The translations under genes and the position numbers were made by a program. 64,000 nt of DNA from Carboxylicivirga agarovorans. Its GTDB lineage: Bacteria; Bacteroidota; Bacteroidia; Bacteroidales; Marinilabiliaceae. The stretch covers positions 124,001-188,000 of the forward strand of contig NZ_JBNGPA010000001.1 of NCBI RefSeq assembly GCF_050589845.1. Reading direction: 5' to 3'. The notes below the pieces were generated by a model that was not told the DNA's origin, did no database searches, and worked only from the letters and a program-made list of their open reading frames with translations. This document shows, one piece after another, positions 37,001 to 44,296 of this stretch (position 1 is its first letter; each line of letters begins with the position of its first letter).

Positions 37001-38253
37001 AAGGCCTGGTAGATCACCTCACCGTTATCCCTCCGTGTCATCCTAAAAAGACCTTCGTGACTACCTATCAGCAAATTCCCATTGTCTTCTTTGACGATAT
37101 CGTTAATGCGGTTGACCGATGTATTTTTATAGCGTTTTAAATTATTGGTCAAATGTAAAAAGCTATCGCGTTCTTTATAAAACTGGATCACTCCTCCTCC
37201 CAGGGTTCCGGCCCATAAATTACCCTGGTTGTCAGGGTAAATAACCTTTACCTTATTTTTAAACAAACTCTTAATCGCACTTTCCTGCACCTTTAAACGG
37301 TTAAACTTATGTGAGGCCGGTGTTTTACCACGTACCAGCTGATTAAGCCCTCCATCATATGTTCCTGCCCATAAATAGCCGTCACTGTCTTCGCACAAGG
37401 CGTAAACATTATCATGACTTATTGATGTTGAATCATTGGCATTGTGCACGTATGTTATAAATGAATCACTGGTCCTGTTGTACAGGTTTAAGCCGTGAGC
37501 CCATGTACCCATCCATAATTGCCCCTTCTTATCTTCATAAATGGCCATTATGGCACGACTGCTAATAGACCCCTCACGTTCGTCGGCATAGTAATTTTTA
37601 AAACTCCCCGCATTGGCATCCAAACGTCCAAGACCACCTTCTGTGGTTCCCACCCAAAGTGTTCCGTTTTTATCTTCAAGCACCGAATAAACATGCGGAT
37701 ATATTAAACTGGTCGAATCAGTCTCATCATGATAATAATGCGTTATTCCATCAACAGGAGCTGCATTATCATTACTCAGGCTCAGCTTATTTAAACCATT
37801 TTTGGTTCCAACCCAAAGATGATCGTCTTTTGATGAAGCAAAGCAAAATACCTCGTCTGATGTTAATTGAAACTGGTTATTGGCATCGATGGGAATAAAA
37901 ATTCCCGACTCCAGATCAAACACACTGATACCACCACCATCAGTACCAACCCATAGTCTTCCATAATTATCTTCATACAGAGCTCTGACAATATTAGCAG
38001 ACAGCGAATTGGGATTATTGGGTTCATGACGAAATATTTCAAACGAATAGCCATCATAACGATGTAATCCCTCTTCAGAGCCAAACCACATAAAACCATA
38101 GGAATCCTGAAGTATGCAATGGATATTATTATCGGCTAACCCTTCGCTGGTCGTTATGTTTTTTGAAGTATACTGTTGTAACTGTGCCTTACCAGGTACA
38201 ACGCTCAATATGATTAGGACAATAAATAATGTGCTGTAAGAGTTTTTCAACAT
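34063..38253 (-). CDS. Hybrid two-component system regulator (HTCS)
   Basis: A 1396-residue one-polypeptide sensor and transcription factor. Order: signal peptide; two seven-bladed propellers of Reg_prop repeats (LWVGTDGGGISVFD, LWVGTTEGGLGRLD and so on) over about 1-700; a Y_Y_Y domain ending about 780; a single membrane helix (YVSYFILLVGGFVLVQRIIV); HisKA with ISHEFRTPLTLIAG; HATPase with NLLSNAFKYTPAAGHIKI and VSDTGAGVPDDD; a receiver with the phospho-Asp in IIISDVMMPEMDGFTF; and an AraC-type DNA-binding domain (ISHEF His and receiver Asp both intact). Such proteins sense oligosaccharide in the periplasm. It adjoins the SusCD/FecIR cluster, but the array of small RNAs lies on its other side. 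Confidence 0.95.
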   Translation of the reverse strand: MLKNSYSTLFIVLIILSVVPGKAQLQQYTSKNITTSEGLADNNIHCILQDSYGFMWFGSEEGLHRYDGYSFEIFRHEPNNPNSLSANIVRALYEDNYGRLWVGTDGGGISVFDLESGIFIPIDANNQFQLTSDEVFCFASSKDDHLWVGTKNGLNKLSLSNDNAAPVDGITHYYHDETDSTSLIYPHVYSVLEDKNGTLWVGTTEGGLGRLDANAGSFKNYYADEREGSISSRAIMAIYEDKKGQLWMGTWAHGLNLYNRTSDSFITYVHNANDSTSISHDNVYALCEDSDGYLWAGTYDGGLNQLVRGKTPASHKFNRLKVQESAIKSLFKNKVKVIYPDNQGNLWAGTLGGGVIQFYKERDSFLHLTNNLKRYKNTSVNRINDIVKEDNGNLLIGSHEGLFRMTRRDNGEVIYQALLADSTRTPNVYKQTISCVFKDDNDVFWLGTEDKGLMRVMLVNGRLRSFRQYTTQKPSPNKISGDHIYRIFKRNGHLWVFTNNGVNIFNNKSQRFVSEKSDGSPLFPINEAFTTHFIDDKKRLWVGTEFEGLFCFSIDGDLVGGNLLAHYYEDSQPIALADRQILTIKSAGEGKLWVGTAKGLHLIDPDNGTNTVFKEKDGLPSSAVSQIYKAENENIMWLGTLQGLARFNTESKVITPYFMPGGFLGNYFAPGEVSRFADGLVTMPTHHGLVAFYPDSVQRNPYDAKPILRRISLSGKEIQPNVEMNNRIIIDKAVALTKEIKLRHNENVVQLEFASLSFIEQDKNNYRYKLEGLEDEWNLTNANHRSVIYSNLSPDTYTFRLRATNNDGEWSDEEATLKIIIKPPFYKTWYAYVSYFILLVGGFVLVQRIIVMRVKERERLKRETMAREKETLLHQMKIRFFTNISHEFRTPLTLIAGPLQEMLDHDTTISSATRSQLNLMKSNTDRLLRLINQLMDFRKVSQGNMHLSIRQRNINSFIRRIAESFQGIADQKRIHFDCHIDTRPLMVWFDSEKLETIIFNLLSNAFKYTPAAGHIKIELVVKKDKQLQLMVSDTGAGVPDDDKEKIFERFYQSEQNQAIGGAGTGVGLSLVKELVDMHKGSIKIVDNEPNGAVFVVDICITKDCFNADEIIEDQKTRTEEKEEDVNTKISEPILTESGDKPKVLVVEDQLDLRSHLCNILEVHYRVDEASNGVEGLEKASSSLPDIIISDVMMPEMDGFTFCDKLRKNVITSHIPIIMLTALDNVDSKREGLEIGADAYVVKPFDKQLLVTQIQNLLSNRQLLKARFKEQWDFVEEIATTSTDQQFVNRAIQTVEDNMSDASFNVSELVKKMNVSRTLLHMKLRELTGQSTSEFIRTIRLKQAAKLLKQGELNVSEVTYQVGFNDPKYFSKSFKSLFGVTPTLFQKGDASGGELTK

Positions 38254-38428
38254 GAAATCAACTTTTAATTTCCAGTGTAATTAACTTGATTAGTTCCCCG
38301 AGTCTGCAATAAACAAAAATAACCAATATAATTTAATGGCTGATGACTATTCGACTGTTGTCTTCCACAAAGTCAACACCTATTTGAACATTTGTTACTA
38401 AAAGAGCGACTCTGCCTCCATTTTATCA

Positions 38429-38568
38429 TTTAACAAATCTTAACTGCATTAATTTGTAATATTTCAACCAAAAAACCCATATTTGCATTAAGGATTTTTC
38501 ATAAAAATTGGATTTAGTTAGCTGATTTAAGGGTAAGGACAGGTTTCACAATCTGTCCTTTTTCTTTT
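38429..38568 (+). ncRNA. Candidate small RNA, diverged copy (copy 0)
   Basis: TTTAACAAatcTTAAC upstream, then CATATTTG at 38478-38485 and, about 50 bases on, AAGGACAGGTTTCACAATCTGTCC (hairpin) and a T-rich run. It shares with the tandem copies the 48-49 base spacing from TTTAACAA to CATATTTG, the GGATTTAGTTA segment and the AAGGGTAAGGACAGG segment, while the sequence between them has changed. Predicted RNA is about 38491-38568. Confidence 0.5.
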
Positions 38569-38893
38569 ATATAAAACGATAAATTCTTACTTACCAGAAT
38601 CACAAGTAAACACCCGTTTGAGGTAACATATATCAATCTCAGTTAAAAGTTGCTGCTTACCAAATATCCATACTTTATGGATACAAGCCAATCAACATCG
38701 CTTTCCTTCTCTATCAATTTAACATGTTGTTTAAATCCACAGGATTTGTTCTCAAAGTGCTACGTACATGCCTCAAAAAATGGCATTTTAATAACGAATT
38801 TCAATGCCCTGAACGTTAAATTTCTATTTTACAATAATACACCCTCATGAGTGCTTACAATTGAAATATTAGCAATTATCGTCCGAAAAGAGG

Positions 38894-38965
38894 CTTCGGG
38901 AATCCTTCGGTATTTGTTCGGGAGCGCTTCGGTAACTCTTCGGGACCGCTTCGGTATTTGTTCGG
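38894..38965. repeat. Seven 11-bp units of C/GTTCGG
   Basis: C/GTTCGG hexamers start at 38894, 38905, 38916, 38927, 38938, 38949 and 38960: exactly 11 bases apart, with variable 5-base spacers (some recurring, such as TATTT twice). The last unit runs into the palindrome at 38965-38993. No reading frame uses it. The call is the pattern itself; function unknown. Confidence 0.75.
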
Positions 38966-38993
38966 ATCAACCTCGCTCCTGGCGAGGTTGATC
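38965..38993. repeat. Perfect 12-bp palindrome with 5-base loop
   Basis: GATCAACCTCGC (38965-38976), loop TCCTG, GCGAGGTTGATC (38982-38993). It is followed by CCGAAG, which complements the CTTCGG units to the left, so any of those units could extend the stem. No T-run follows, so it is not an ordinary terminator. Confidence 0.75.
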
Positions 38994-39280
38994 CCGAAGA
39001 AGACCCGTATTTAGTGCGAAGCAGGCACATCTATGAAACCATGCTACAAACTGTAAGATTTCATGTGATTATGATAACAGAAGGAAGATATTCAGACCTC
39101 TCTCAACCTGTATGCACTTCCATTTTTTCATTATACACAGTCAATAGACATAACTACACTTTAAAAGGGCCACAAATAGTCGATAACCATCGTTCGCAAT
39201 CTCATTCGGCAACCCATCCTTTAACAAGGATTAACGTCATTTTATACTTCTTCACTGTTATAATCCTCATATTTGCATTG

Positions 39281-39365
39281 TAGATTTTTTTTCATAGATT
39301 TTGGATTTAGTTAACGAACTGATTAAGGGTAAGGACAGGTTTCACATCTGTCCTTTTTCTTTTTT
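39281..39365 (+). ncRNA. Candidate small RNA, tandem copy 1
   Basis: CATATTTG (39268-39275), one mismatch from the -7 consensus TAnnTTTG, is followed by about 85 bases ending in GGACAG-N9-CTGTCC and a T-rich run: a complete mini transcription unit without an ORF. The hairpin with T-run is read from the plus strand. Confidence 0.55.
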
Positions 39366-39447
39366 ATACACACGGGTAAATCCTCTTTTAACAAGGATTA
39401 ACGACAATTGATACTTCTTCACTATTATAATCCTCATATTTGCATTG

Positions 39448-39532
39448 TAGATTTTTTTTCATAGATTTTGGATTTAGTTAACGAACTGATTAAGGGTAAG
39501 GACAGGTTTCACATCTGTCCTTTTTCTTTTTT
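39448..39532 (+). ncRNA. Candidate small RNA, tandem copy 2
   Basis: Same module as copy 1. -7 box at 39435-39442; hairpin at 39498-39520, T-rich run to 39532. Its upstream segment (ACGACAATTGATACTTC) differs from copy 1 and equals that of copies 3 and 4. Confidence 0.55.
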
Positions 39533-39614
39533 ATACACACGGGTAAATCCTCTTTTAACAAGGATTAACGACAATTGATACTTCTTCACTATTATAATCC
39601 TCATATTTGTACTG

Positions 39615-39699
39615 TAGATTTTTTTTCATAGATTTTGGATTTAGTTAACGAACTGATTAAGGGTAAGGACAGGTTTCACATCTGTCCTTTTTCTTTTTA
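39615..39699 (+). ncRNA. Candidate small RNA, tandem copy 3
   Basis: Same module; -7 box at 39602-39609, hairpin from 39665. Starts with GTACTG instead of GCATTG, as does copy 4. Confidence 0.55.
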
Positions 39700-39780
39700 T
39701 ATACACAGGTAAATCCAGATTTAACAAGGATTAACGACAATTGATACTTCTTCACTATTATAATCCTCATATTTGTACTG

Positions 39781-39865
39781 TAGATTTTTTTTCATAGATT
39801 TTGGATTTAGTTAACGAACTGATTAAGGGTAAGGACAGGTTTCACATCTGTCCTTTTTCTTTTTT
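39781..39865 (+). ncRNA. Candidate small RNA, tandem copy 4
   Basis: Same module; -7 box at 39768-39775, hairpin from 39831. It is the last copy and its terminator lies 78 bases before the start of the cytidylate-kinase-like gene. Confidence 0.55.
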
Positions 39866-39943
39866 ACAACATAAGTTCAAATTTTGCTTTCAGGACGAAA
39901 CATTGTACCTTTTTAAATGTTTTCTAAGCAAAAAATTCAAACT

Positions 39944-40645
39944 ATGGATAATCTCTTTTTGAAATACATGACTAAACGCGAGGGTAAACAAGAAAAGCCT
40001 CGCACTTCCACACAACATCCGGGTCCGGTTATCACTATATCGCGTGAATATGGCTGCCATGGAAAACGAATAGCAGAAAAACTGGCAGAAGTTTTGACCG
40101 CAAAAAGTGAAGCGAGTGGCGAAAACAAAACGTGGCGTTGGATCAGCAAAGAAATTCTGGATGAGTCGGCCAAAGAACTGAATCTCTCATCGGCATTGGT
40201 AAAAGAACTAAGCGATTATAAACACAGGAGCTTTTTTAAGGATTTAGCTTTGTTTTTTAGTGAAGACTTTTATCCTGGAGATGCCACCATTAAAAACACA
40301 ATAGCACGCTACATACATGAGGAAGCTGAGCAAGGGTATGTAATCGTTGTTGGTAGAGCGGGTGAAGCCATCACGAAAAATATTGATCGTTCGTTTCACG
40401 TTAAACTGGAAGCACCCCTTGAATGGCGTGCTGAAGTTGTAGCTGAAGAGGAAAATATTTCTATTCCTGAAGCAAAAAAGGAATGCCAGGAACAAGACAA
40501 AAGACGAGCCATGTTCAGGGATTACTTTGAAAGAGGTAAGAAAGACATTGACTTCTTTGATGCAATTTTAAACTGCAAAGCGCTAAGCGACGATGAAATT
40601 CTTGAATTATTAGTTATAATAAGCGAAACAAGGGGATTTATATAA
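39944..40645 (+). CDS. Cytidylate-kinase-like protein
   Basis: A 233-residue P-loop protein of the cytidylate-kinase-like (PF13189) family. ITISREYGCHGKRIAEKLAE stands where Cmk has its Walker A (here G-C-H-G-K-R), followed by YVIVVGRAGEAITKN and the LID-like EECQEQDKRRAMFRDYF-type helix (KECQEQDKRRAMFRDYF in this protein). True CMP kinases are separate genes, so this is probably a nucleotide- or nucleoside-kinase paralogue of unknown substrate. I use the ATG at 39944 (MDNLFLKYM); 39917 is possible. It follows the small-RNA array. Confidence 0.75.
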   Translation: MDNLFLKYMTKREGKQEKPRTSTQHPGPVITISREYGCHGKRIAEKLAEVLTAKSEASGENKTWRWISKEILDESAKELNLSSALVKELSDYKHRSFFKDLALFFSEDFYPGDATIKNTIARYIHEEAEQGYVIVVGRAGEAITKNIDRSFHVKLEAPLEWRAEVVAEEENISIPEAKKECQEQDKRRAMFRDYFERGKKDIDFFDAILNCKALSDDEILELLVIISETRGFI

Positions 40646-40661
40646 AAGCTTAAATAAAGCG

Positions 40662-40702
40662 CAAAAAGAAAGCCACTCAATAATTGAGTGGCTTTCTTTA
40701 TA
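40662..40702. terminator. Bidirectional terminator
   Basis: A 16-bp perfect stem (AAAGAAAGCCACTCAA, 40665-40680, with complement 40684-40699) and a 3-nt loop. It separates the kinase-like gene from the convergent membrane-protein gene. Confidence 0.85.
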
Positions 40703-40715
40703 TGTTCTGCCATTT

Positions 40716-41054
40716 TTATTCATCTGACAATACTTTCTTGTGTACGCCATAAAATATGATCAGGCTAAGACCTCCCCAAAGCAGTACCATTGATAAATAA
40801 GCTGCCGGCTCTGTCATTGTTGTACTGGCTTCCAATACACCTCCAAGTATAACACCAATTGCCAATCCTACTAAGAGCATACCATATTTTAAACTTAAAT
40901 AATGCTTGGGTTTCCCATCATTGAAAAGAGAGGCATCTTTACCTGCAGCGATTAAAGCTGTCCTTTCAATGCGTCGGTTTCTGAAATAAATTAAAGAGAT
41001 AATTATTGCTGTAAATCCACCGAAAATAAAAATAATTGCTAATGCACCTTCCAT
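40716..41054 (-). CDS. Small membrane protein (DUF6249-like)
   Basis: 112 residues with three membrane segments (ALAIIFIFGGFTAIIISLIY; GMLLVGLAIGVILGGVLEA; YLSMVLLWGGLSLIIFYGV) and a cytosolic loop RNRRIERTALIAAGKDASLF. The pattern fits the DUF6249 family that is found beside ECF sigma genes in Bacteroidota. Its promoter (41113-41142) is identical in both boxes and spacing to that of the divergent sigma gene, so it is a predicted member of that sigma's regulon. Function unknown. Confidence 0.75.
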   Translation of the reverse strand: MEGALAIIFIFGGFTAIIISLIYFRNRRIERTALIAAGKDASLFNDGKPKHYLSLKYGMLLVGLAIGVILGGVLEASTTMTEPAAYLSMVLLWGGLSLIIFYGVHKKVLSDE

Positions 41055-41112
41055 GATTCTATATTTTAAAGTTTTACATTTTATTTGACTTCTCTCCTGG
41101 AGCGCTCACTCG

Positions 41113-41142
41113 TATGACGCCGGTGTTTTCATGACGGTTACA
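41113..41142 (-). promoter_or_regulatory. ECF-type promoter of the membrane-protein gene
   Basis: On the minus strand TGTAACC, 16 bases, CGTCATA: the AAC -35 and CGTC -10 pattern of ECF sigma promoters. It is identical in both 7-mers and in spacing to the promoter at 41230-41259. Confidence 0.75.
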
Positions 41143-41229
41143 AAAAAAGATGTAATTTTTTATTTTTATTCTTAAACATCTGATTAACTTGCTAAAAACA
41201 GCATAGCAGACTATTTTTTAAAATTAAAG

Positions 41230-41259
41230 TGTAACCTATTTTCCAATAGTGGCGTCATA
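41230..41259 (+). promoter_or_regulatory. ECF-type promoter of the sigma/anti-sigma operon
   Basis: TGTAACC (41230-41236), 16 bases, CGTCATA (41253-41259). The transcription start would fall within a few bases of the ATG at 41268, so the leader is very short or absent. It implies autoregulation. Confidence 0.75.
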
Positions 41260-41267
41260 TTCAACAA

Positions 41268-41843
41268 ATGAGTAACACTAACGACATAAAGCTGATTAAA
41301 CTGATCAAGGCAGGCGATGTTGGATCGTATGCACAGTTAATAGATAAGTATCAGCATATGGCTTTTACCTTAGCTAACAGCATTGTTAAAAACAAAGAAG
41401 AAGCTGAAGAAGTTACTCAGGATGCATTTTATAAAGCGTATAAGGCGCTTGACAAATTTAAAGGTGATGCTGAATATTCAACGTGGCTCTATCGTATTGT
41501 TTACAACGCCGCTATTTCAAAATTAAGAAGTAGAAAAGGTGAAACAACAAGTCTTGAAAGTCAGGAAGTGAACAGACAAAGTGCTTTTAACTTTTCAGAC
41601 AATTTAAACCGCCTTGAACAGCAGGAAAGAAAAGTCTTTCTAAAAAAAGCCCTTAAGAAACTGAAAGAAGATGATGCTTTTGTGATAATCCTCTATTATT
41701 ATAAGGAGCAAAGCATTGAGGAGATTGCGCAAACAACCGGTTTATCCAAATCAAATGTTAAAATTAAATTGCATCGCGGCCGTAAGCAATTACAAACAGA
41801 ATTGGAACAACTATTGCGGGAAGAATTAAAGTCTTTTATTTAG
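41268..41843 (+). CDS. ECF RNA polymerase sigma factor
   Basis: A 191-residue RpoE-like factor: sigma2 (NKEEAEEVTQDAFYKAYKAL, KGDAEYSTWLYRIVYNAAIS) and sigma4 (YYYKEQSIEEIAQTTGLSKS, NVKIKLHRGRKQL). It has no FecR partner; the next gene, 10 bases downstream, encodes a small membrane protein that is likely its anti-sigma. Both this gene and the divergent one carry the same promoter, most simply recognised by this factor. Confidence 0.93.
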   Translation: MSNTNDIKLIKLIKAGDVGSYAQLIDKYQHMAFTLANSIVKNKEEAEEVTQDAFYKAYKALDKFKGDAEYSTWLYRIVYNAAISKLRSRKGETTSLESQEVNRQSAFNFSDNLNRLEQQERKVFLKKALKKLKEDDAFVIILYYYKEQSIEEIAQTTGLSKSNVKIKLHRGRKQLQTELEQLLREELKSFI

Positions 41844-41853
41844 ATTTGAAGCC

Positions 41854-42282
41854 ATGACTGAGAAGAAAAAACATACGGAAGATTTAAATGATCAGATCAT
41901 TAAGGATTTATTCAATGATTTTGCCCCTGAACAAGCACCAGATTCGCTTAAGGTCAATGCCATGGATAAAGTATTTAAAGACTGGACTGCTCAAAACCTG
42001 GAATATAAACCTTTAATTAACAAAGGTAATCGCTGGTGGATGTTGGGTGGCTTTGCTGCACTTTTAGCCATAAGCTTCCTGGTCGATGCATCTGTCCTTG
42101 TTAATTACTGGAAGGAACTTAATTTTGATGGAGCTTTTATCAACATGGACAGTATTAATAAGCAATTAGGAAGCATGGCAACAGCTCTCAGAAGCCTTCC
42201 AACCATTATTTATTTCACTATCTTAGGTCTTTTGGCACTATTGGGTATCGACCGTTTTTTCAATCGACTGGCAAATATTTAA
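41854..42282 (+). CDS. Probable membrane anti-sigma factor
   Basis: 142 residues, no named family recognised with certainty. The soluble N-terminus (DLNDQIIKDLFNDFAPEQAP, DSLKVNAMDKVFKDW) is followed by two membrane helices (WWMLGGFAALLAISFLVDAS and IIYFTILGLLALLGIDRF). Short acidic N-terminal helices before a membrane anchor, plus position 10 bases after an ECF sigma gene, suggest an anti-sigma. No zinc-binding HxxxCxxC motif is present. Confidence 0.6.
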   Translation: MTEKKKHTEDLNDQIIKDLFNDFAPEQAPDSLKVNAMDKVFKDWTAQNLEYKPLINKGNRWWMLGGFAALLAISFLVDASVLVNYWKELNFDGAFINMDSINKQLGSMATALRSLPTIIYFTILGLLALLGIDRFFNRLANI

Positions 42283-42294
42283 AATGTCAATTTA

Positions 42295-42342
42295 TATATA
42301 CAAAAAGAGTGAATCTTAACCGATTCACTCTTTTTGTATATA
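42295..42342. terminator. Bidirectional terminator, 21-bp stem
   Basis: A perfect stem of 21 bp (42295-42315 with 42322-42342) around a TTAACC loop. Its AAAAAG/CTTTTT blocks provide T-runs either way. It ends the sigma operon and the convergent transporter gene. Confidence 0.9.
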
Positions 42343-42358
42343 TTATTATGAGAACGTC

Positions 42359-43522
42359 TTAAACCACTCCCAGTGACCCCAGTAAAACAAAGAGGTAATG
42401 GGCAGATATACCGGCAAGCAAACCACCCACGGTGTGTGCAAGCAGGGCTTTTGAAGTTAATTCGCGGAAATTCAATGTATCTAACATGGCTGTATGTGTA
42501 CTTAAATAACCACTCCAGCACATTCCCATTGCTGTGAATACGGCAATTTCGTTGCCACCAACAATTCCCTGTGCAATAAATGCCTTAACCATTGAAAGCG
42601 CAGCTCCCACTGCCCCTAATGATGTGACGGGGAAAGCAATTAACTCAGGGTGCTCAAATCCAAATAACCATTTGAATAACCAGTCAACTGAACCCGCCAG
42701 TTTTGGTAAGATAGGTACACCTTCATAAGCCAGTCCCTGGTATCCAATGGCGGCATCAGCAGGTTTAAAAGTAATAACCATTATAATGGTACTAATAACC
42801 AACACACCAGGAATAATAGCTAAACCAAGATTCACACCCGACTTACCGCCATCTAACATGGCATTTAAGAAACGCTGAAAAGTACTTCCCTTGGTCTCAA
42901 AAGAAATTTTCTCCTCATCACCATTCCCTTTAAACTCTCTATCAGCAGGAATCTTACCTTTGATCAGATACTGCATTAAACGTGTTGAAATAACAGCCCC
43001 GATAACAGCTCCTGCCAAACCAATCATGGCACCTGAGAAGAAACCCAGACCAGTCATAAAAGCCAACACGATCAATCCCATACCAAAAGCAGTACCGAAG
43101 TTTGTCAAAGAAATCAGCTCATGAGTTTTAAAGTAACGACTAAAGTTTTTGTCATTAGACAAACTGATGATAGCAGGGTTATCAGAGAAGAACGTCATCA
43201 ATCCTGCAAGGGCACTAACTCCCGGAAGGTTAAATAAAGGACGCATAAGCGGCGCCAATATAACTTCCAGTAAACGCACGACTCCAAACTCAATCATTAG
43301 TCGTCCCAATGCTCCTGTCAACACTGTAATACCCATAATAAAGAAAACAGTGTTCATTAATAAATCGTGGGCCGTCCTCATAAGGGTGTTCAATAAATTG
43401 GTTACTCCCATGATGTGTCCAAGGTAGCCAAAGAAGGCTCCAAAAAACAATAAAAAGAATAACGCCTCATATCGACGTCGCTCCAAATAGCCTCTTTCTT
43501 TTAATTTCTTTAACGCGCTCAT
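42359..43522 (-). CDS. Gate/nucleoside-recognition domain membrane transporter
   Basis: 387 residues with about ten membrane segments arranged as two similar halves, each with a Gate-type block (FFIMGITVLTGALGRLMIEF and GVNLGLAIIPGVLVISTIIM). The motif MTFFSDNPAIISLSNDKNFS resembles that of the YjiH/CD0519-type carriers. Substrate is not known: nucleoside, amino-acid or ion transport have all been suggested for Gate families. Monocistronic, convergent with the sigma operon. Confidence 0.75.
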   Translation of the reverse strand: MSALKKLKERGYLERRRYEALFFLLFFGAFFGYLGHIMGVTNLLNTLMRTAHDLLMNTVFFIMGITVLTGALGRLMIEFGVVRLLEVILAPLMRPLFNLPGVSALAGLMTFFSDNPAIISLSNDKNFSRYFKTHELISLTNFGTAFGMGLIVLAFMTGLGFFSGAMIGLAGAVIGAVISTRLMQYLIKGKIPADREFKGNGDEEKISFETKGSTFQRFLNAMLDGGKSGVNLGLAIIPGVLVISTIIMVITFKPADAAIGYQGLAYEGVPILPKLAGSVDWLFKWLFGFEHPELIAFPVTSLGAVGAALSMVKAFIAQGIVGGNEIAVFTAMGMCWSGYLSTHTAMLDTLNFRELTSKALLAHTVGGLLAGISAHYLFVLLGSLGVV

Positions 43523-43668
43523 TGTATCTGATTTTGTGCTTCAAAATTAGAAAGGTCAGTAAAGTCAAAACAAGACTTAAATCAGCCTTTAAATATTTTT
43601 TTCATGAAATAAATCAGGATATTAGCTAACATTTATAATGTTGAAGCCTTTCTTCGTGTTCGAAAACC

Positions 43669-43700
43669 TTGAATGCATTGGTCAATTGTACGTATTTTTG
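43669..43700 (+). promoter_or_regulatory. Promoter TTG-N21-TATTTTTG
   Basis: TTG at 43669-43671 and an exact -7 element at 43693-43700, 21 bases apart, which fits Bacteroidota promoters. It lies 26 bases before the ATG at 43727 and supports that start. Confidence 0.6.
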
Positions 43701-43726
43701 CAGCACAGTACCATTTGATTCTGATT

Positions 43727-44296
43727 ATGCAAAACATCGAACCGTTTGCCCGTTGGGAAAAACTTTACATAGCCAGTGAAGACTCTAATTCATTATTTTA
43801 TGGTGAAAACCACAACGAATTTTTATGTCGTAATACCATCTATAATCATTATATCCATCCTAAATGGGATGATTTCGGCTCAAAAACCCTGTATCTGAAG
43901 ATATTATTTGTTAGCTATGAGCAACAGTTTGCCATAATTGAGTTAATGGGTGAGTGGAATGATTGTCTTTATAATGATATCATGCATTTAAAGCGAACAG
44001 TCATTGAAAATCTGGAAGACAATGGCATACAAAAGTTTATTCTGATCGGTGAAAATGTACTCAACTTTCATTATTCGGATGACGCTTATTATGAAGACTG
44101 GTTTAATGACATTGATGACGGATGGATAATAGCCGTTAATTTCAGGCAGCATATTATCGAAGAGTTTGATAAAATAAACCTCAACTACTACATCCTTTAT
44201 GGTGGTAAACTCAATAGTGTAAAGTGGCGAACCCTCTCCCCTGTGCAGTTGTACAATGCCCTTAATCAATATGCCAACACTGCTTTAAACCCATAA
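43727..44296 (+). CDS. Conserved-looking hypothetical protein
   Basis: 189 residues, not recognised. Features visible: MQNIEPFARWEKLYIASEDS at the start, a His-rich NTIYNHYIHPKWDDFGSKT, a strand-rich core (LYLKILFVSYEQQFAIIELM, KFILIGENVLNFHYS) and an acidic stretch DDAYYEDWFNDIDDG. No signal peptide or membrane helix, so it is cytosolic. I chose 43727 because a good promoter lies 26 bases upstream; the frame reaches back to 43673 through the promoter. Followed by a hairpin. Confidence 0.7.
   Translation: MQNIEPFARWEKLYIASEDSNSLFYGENHNEFLCRNTIYNHYIHPKWDDFGSKTLYLKILFVSYEQQFAIIELMGEWNDCLYNDIMHLKRTVIENLEDNGIQKFILIGENVLNFHYSDDAYYEDWFNDIDDGWIIAVNFRQHIIEEFDKINLNYYILYGGKLNSVKWRTLSPVQLYNALNQYANTALNP

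Larger units (their letters stand above)
39220..39865 (+). repeat. Tandem array of four units, period 166-167 bp
   Basis: The hairpin start AAGGACAGG falls at 39331, 39498, 39665 and 39831. Units run from TTTAACAAGGATTAACG to the T-rich end and are nearly identical apart from a few substitutions (for example GCATTG against GTACTG after the CATATTTG box, and variation in the spacers). The high identity implies recent duplication or active homogenisation. Confidence 0.9.
38254..39943. other. 1.7-kb non-coding region with repeated RNA modules
   Basis: No convincing protein-coding frame. It holds one diverged and four near-identical promoter-hairpin-terminator modules (38429-38568 and 39220-39865), an 11-bp TTCGG array with palindrome (38894-38998), and otherwise plain sequence at 38254-38428, 38569-38893 and 38999-39219. 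Confidence 0.7.

Noticed and set aside
39014..39283. 89-codon plus-strand frame between the TTCGG array and the small-RNA array
   Set aside because: No recognisable domain, its 3' end runs into the first repeat module, and its composition looks like the surrounding non-coding DNA.
39220..39865. CRISPR-like look of regularly spaced repeats
   Set aside because: The repeated unit is about 167 bp with almost no unique spacer, and it contains promoter-like and terminator elements. No cas genes are near.
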